Shown here: positions 60,974-64,000 of the stretch, piece after piece
Layout: each line of letters starts with the position of its first letter
How positions within the stretch are numbered: the first letter of the stretch is position 1
DNA from: Lytechinus pictus
Taxonomy: Eukaryota; Echinodermata; Echinoidea; Temnopleuroida; Toxopneustidae
Assembly: GCF_037042905.1 (NCBI RefSeq)
Contig: NC_087249.1
Coordinates: 13,331,201 to 13,395,200 of the forward strand
Direction: 5' to 3'
Length of the DNA stretch: 64,000 nucleotides
Made by a program: the position numbers and the translations under genes
The notes under the pieces: model-generated
What the model saw: the letters and a program-made list of their open reading frames with translations, nothing else
What the model was told of the DNA's origin: nothing
Database searches by the model: none

Positions 60974-62530
60974 ACCGTCATTGGAGAAGACAAACCCTGA
61001 TTACAAACCATGGAAAACCTCAATCACCCCAGGCCAGTTTTTAAGTATCTATACATGTCTTGACCTCGATGGGTCCGAAAAAAACTAAATCGCAATTACA
61101 TACGCAGCGCACCGATTCAAGCAAACTCGCTCGCCATCGCAAGCAGTCATTTTTATTTCTCTTTAATACTAGTTTCCTTATTTCGGGGCTGATTTTCTTT
61201 GTTCGAAACTGAAAGCAGAATAACACTGGATTTCAAAATACAATATGCCTTTGAAAACTTTATTAAATATCAAATAAAATAATTTAATTCTGAAAGGCCT
61301 ACTACAGGCAGAGCTGCTCTTACGTAATATCAGCTGTTGTTCATGGTCTACCCTCGGCTTGCCTGATATGAGGGATTATCGGCGATACAGGGTTGATAGC
61401 ACTAGGAAATGAAATATCATGGATCCTCTCTCTTTCTGTCTCTCTCCCTATCTGCTTTTACGTTTCTTTGTTTCCTCTTAGTTTTCCCTCTTTACGTTTT
61501 ATACGATGGTTCGGATGAACGCCGATGATATTCACAAGAGGATAGTCTAGATCTATAGAGTATGGAGTCAGACTGTCAGAGATGCATCATCACGTCTGTC
61601 GATTCTATTGAACGTATAGTGTTTCATTGAAAAGCTTTAATATGACATCATTCTCATAGCACGTTCCCTCAGAGGATATCCCTGTAGGGATATGCGTAAT
61701 ACGGAGTCATTCGAATTTCGAAATGTGATAGCCACAGATCACTGATGCATGCAACGCAATTGCTTCAGCCTCTTAACCAGAAAAGGCCCGGGGGGGGGGG
61801 GGGCGGAATCCGCCCCCCCCCCCTCGACATTTTTCGCAATTAATCCACCGCGCGAGATATTTTTGACCGCGCCGCTCGCTGACTTCTTACTTTCAAGTCT
61901 TGTGCAACTTTTGAGACCAAATTTGCGATGCCCGGGTATGCGGTTACGAAATTACGCAATGTAAGTGTATGTCAGACCCAAAATTGTTAAAAAACATGAA
62001 TTCATGTACAAATCCAATGCAAATTGTGTATTAAGCCAAAATTCATAAATGTATCATTGTTTCTACTTTTACTGAATAGAATTAATTAATTTTGTCTTGT
62101 TAATGATCAGAATTAAGTCTGCAACAATTTCCATCAAAAAAACAATTTAAAAAAAGTAAAAAAACAAAGAAATACATAAGAAATTTAAAAAACTATAAAA
62201 TACATAAGAAAAAATTTGCGATACCAAATTTTTTTATTTACATTTGATCAGAATCCTACAAAGAGTCTGTGAATAAAAAAATTAGCGATTTTGGGGCCAT
62301 AATAAGTTAATTAGAGCAAATGTTTTATTTCATGCATAAATTAGCATAATTAATTCATTTAAAAAAAATCTTATTTTTCAGAAAAATTAATCATGCAGCC
62401 TTGTAGATTTTATCGCACACTACCACTGTGCAAATTATCGCGGCGCTCGTGCGATCGACGGCCGAGATCTCAGGGGGGTTTTGTTTAAAATGATTTTCTT
62501 TTATTTAATATTACCAAAATTATTGCATTT
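60974..62530. other. intergenic DNA with a G/C-run hairpin
   Basis: Mostly unremarkable. A run of 14 G (61790-61803), CGGAATCCG, then 11 C forms a strong hairpin or quadruplex-prone site. ATTACGCAAT|GTAAGTGTAT (donor at 61961) could end a 5' untranslated exon of the gene that starts at 62544. Confidence 0.35.
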
Positions 62531-62543
62531 CAGATTTAGCAAG

Positions 62544-64000
62544 ATGTCTAACATGAAGACAATGAACCCCGAGCTAAAGCAGTTCTTGAGGAGGAACAAG
62601 GTGCCTGATGTCTATGAGGTATGTATGTCTCTTCTTGGGGGCCAGGGAAATAATTACACCGGGGCTGGGGAGCAATTTTGTTCCCAAAATTCTCAAGAAA
62701 AACCTGGAAATCCCCATTCATTGCAAAGTTAAAGCAATGTTGCAGATTTTAGGCAGTAAGTTGTGAAAAGAAGCCCTTGAAATTTTTTTCTTTAATTTCC
62801 TGTTAGGGGGTGTTGCAAGAAAATGTATATTTGCATATTTCAGTTGGAAATTCACAAGTAATAGATCGAGATAAATTTTACCTTAAAGAAAATCAGTTTG
62901 TAGTTGTTGATTTAAGGAGCAGACCAGCAATCAAAAGCAAGACTTATTGATATGGAAACCTAAAATTGACTTGCAGTTTATTGGAAAATTCTTGCAACAA
63001 TTCATAAGTCATCGAACAAGCCTTGCGATTACAGTAATATTGTGAATGGGTTCAAATCAAGATGATTTTAAACAACTTAAATGATCAAACCGTGGGGTGG
63101 GGAGAGGACCTCAGGCCCTCTATCCCCTTAGGTTTGATGTATCCCATATATTTTCATATCAGAGTTAATACTCTCAGCTGTTGATACCGTTTGTATTAAA
63201 TAATTGTTGCCTTTGTGTCTTGTTGGAATGTAGAATGAAAAGACATCAAACAAACAAAAATAACAAAACAAATCAAAAATAACAAAACAAATCAAATAAA
63301 CGATCAAACCAAATTCCTACTTTGCAGATTAAATACCTTTGAGATCAGTCTTGACGTAGTCCTACATGTAGTTCCGTATCTCACAGATTGGCGATTGATC
63401 GTACCGTTGATTTTCACAATTACTTGTACATTGTAGTCAATGTAGTAAATCATTTTAAAAAAATGTTCTACAATGATTGCGAAGCTTTGTGATACAGGCC
63501 CCTGGCTTCAATATGAGAATATTGTCTTTTGACATTGAATTGATATCTTGCCTTTTTATTTTATTTTTTTGTTATCCAGGTGGGTGTTTCACGAAGGGTT
63601 AAGTGTGACTTTGAGTCACACTTAAATTCCCAGTTGTGCATGGTTTAAAAGGCATCATCATATTGGTCAGGGGCCTGTTGCAGAAAGAGTTGCATTCAAA
63701 CGCAAGTCAGAATATGAAGCGCAAGTCCCGAATACGGATGCTTCATTGGCTGAAAATCAATTTGCGCAAGATTTTTTTAGTTGCGTTTGATCGCAACTCT
63801 TTCTGCAACGGGTCCCAGATCATGCTTAGAGGAAGTGCGCTACTGTGAATGAATCAATAAGATTGCACAGTACATATGTGTGCGTCTCCATTGAGCACAC
63901 CCTAAGTCACACTTAATTCTTTGTGAAACACCACCCAGGCTCTCTTAACTGGTCTAGCTGTGGTATGTCCAGAGGATCCATATCAGTACCTGATTGAAAA
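62544..64000 (+). CDS. 5' part of a gene with an adenylate-kinase-5-like N-terminus (two exons, continues beyond the window)
   Basis: Coding exon 1 is 62544-62618 (acceptor CAG at 62531-62533; donor GAG|GTATGT), coding exon 2 is 63939-64000+. They join in phase 0 to MSNMKTMNPELKQFLRRNKV, PDVYEALLTGLAVVCPEDPY and QYLIEK. The pattern FL-x-R-x2-(V/I)P-x3-E-x-LL-x-GL...PEDPxxYL closely resembles the start of adenylate kinase 5, an RIIa/DPY30-like helical segment before the kinase domains. A kinase role is therefore inferred from the N-terminus alone; other DPY30/RIIa-like proteins are possible. A 5' untranslated exon probably precedes it. Intron 1 ends in a MITE that supplies the acceptor. Confidence 0.6.
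63580..63934. mobile_element. MITE at the intron-exon border, with a second MITE inside
   Basis: GTGGGTGTTTCACGAAGGGT on the left and the inverse of GTGGTGTTTCACAAAGAATT on the right, both continuing into TTAAGTGTGACTT. CCAG at 63576-63579 and 63935-63938 looks like the target duplication. Nested inside, 63670-63816 has its own inverted ends (CTGTTGCAGAAAGAGTTGC / GCAACTCTTTCTGCAACGGG). Confidence 0.75.

Overview
This is a eukaryotic window, most likely from an echinoderm and probably a sea urchin. The evidence is spliceosomal introns, an intronless histone H4 gene ending in the replication-dependent stem-loop plus a CAAGAAAGA downstream element (the U7-binding signature known from sea urchin histone genes), and very dense AT-rich interspersed DNA built from non-autonomous DNA transposons. 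Species cannot be fixed from the sequence alone. There is one 200-base run of N (28001-28200).

Only a small fraction is protein-coding. From left to right I can support: (1) a His-Me finger (I-PpoI-type) endonuclease-like ORF on the minus strand at 4.2-4.6 kb, with nearby minus-strand segments that look like spliced but mostly non-coding exons; (2) an intronless histone H4 on the minus strand at 27.6-27.9 kb; (3) a minus-strand coiled-coil gene with eleven coding exons (28.9-34.0 kb; 413 codons visible, 3' end not seen); its promoter and non-coding first exon seem to exist in two tandem copies (34.6-34.9 and 36.0-36.4 kb); (4) a four-exon minus-strand gene at 44.4-50.0 kb whose 120-residue product I recognise as the ciliary protein CFAP141, with a perfect-consensus RFX X-box about 0.12 kb upstream of the start codon; (5) the first two coding exons of a plus-strand gene at 62.5-64.0 kb, whose N-terminus resembles the RIIa/DPY30-like start of adenylate kinase 5. 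Two or three of these genes are therefore plausibly ciliary/flagellar.

Most of the rest is repeats. At least five families of long-inverted-repeat MITEs end in TTAAAGG...CCTTTAA and share a common internal core. Several hAT-like elements have exact or near-exact 8-bp target duplications. There are also a Tc1/mariner-type MITE with TA duplication, three degenerate LINE fragments, a tRNA-derived SINE remnant, a ~160-bp-period composite repeat, a 16-bp minisatellite in four arrays, and a GCGCTTCGCGC-containing satellite in several places. The region 54.8-58.9 kb is a nest: a foldback-type element with satellite-array inverted repeats and a perfect 6-bp target duplication contains a hAT-like element, which contains a TTAA-type MITE, which contains another small element.

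The observations most worth following are the metazoan I-PpoI-like endonuclease, a MITE that seems to have landed on a splice acceptor and regenerated it through its own target duplication (63.6-63.9 kb), the nested foldback element, and the duplicated promoter of the coiled-coil gene. Long stretches (for example 0-2.3 kb, 6.8-8.3 kb and 26.2-27.5 kb) show nothing I can call.
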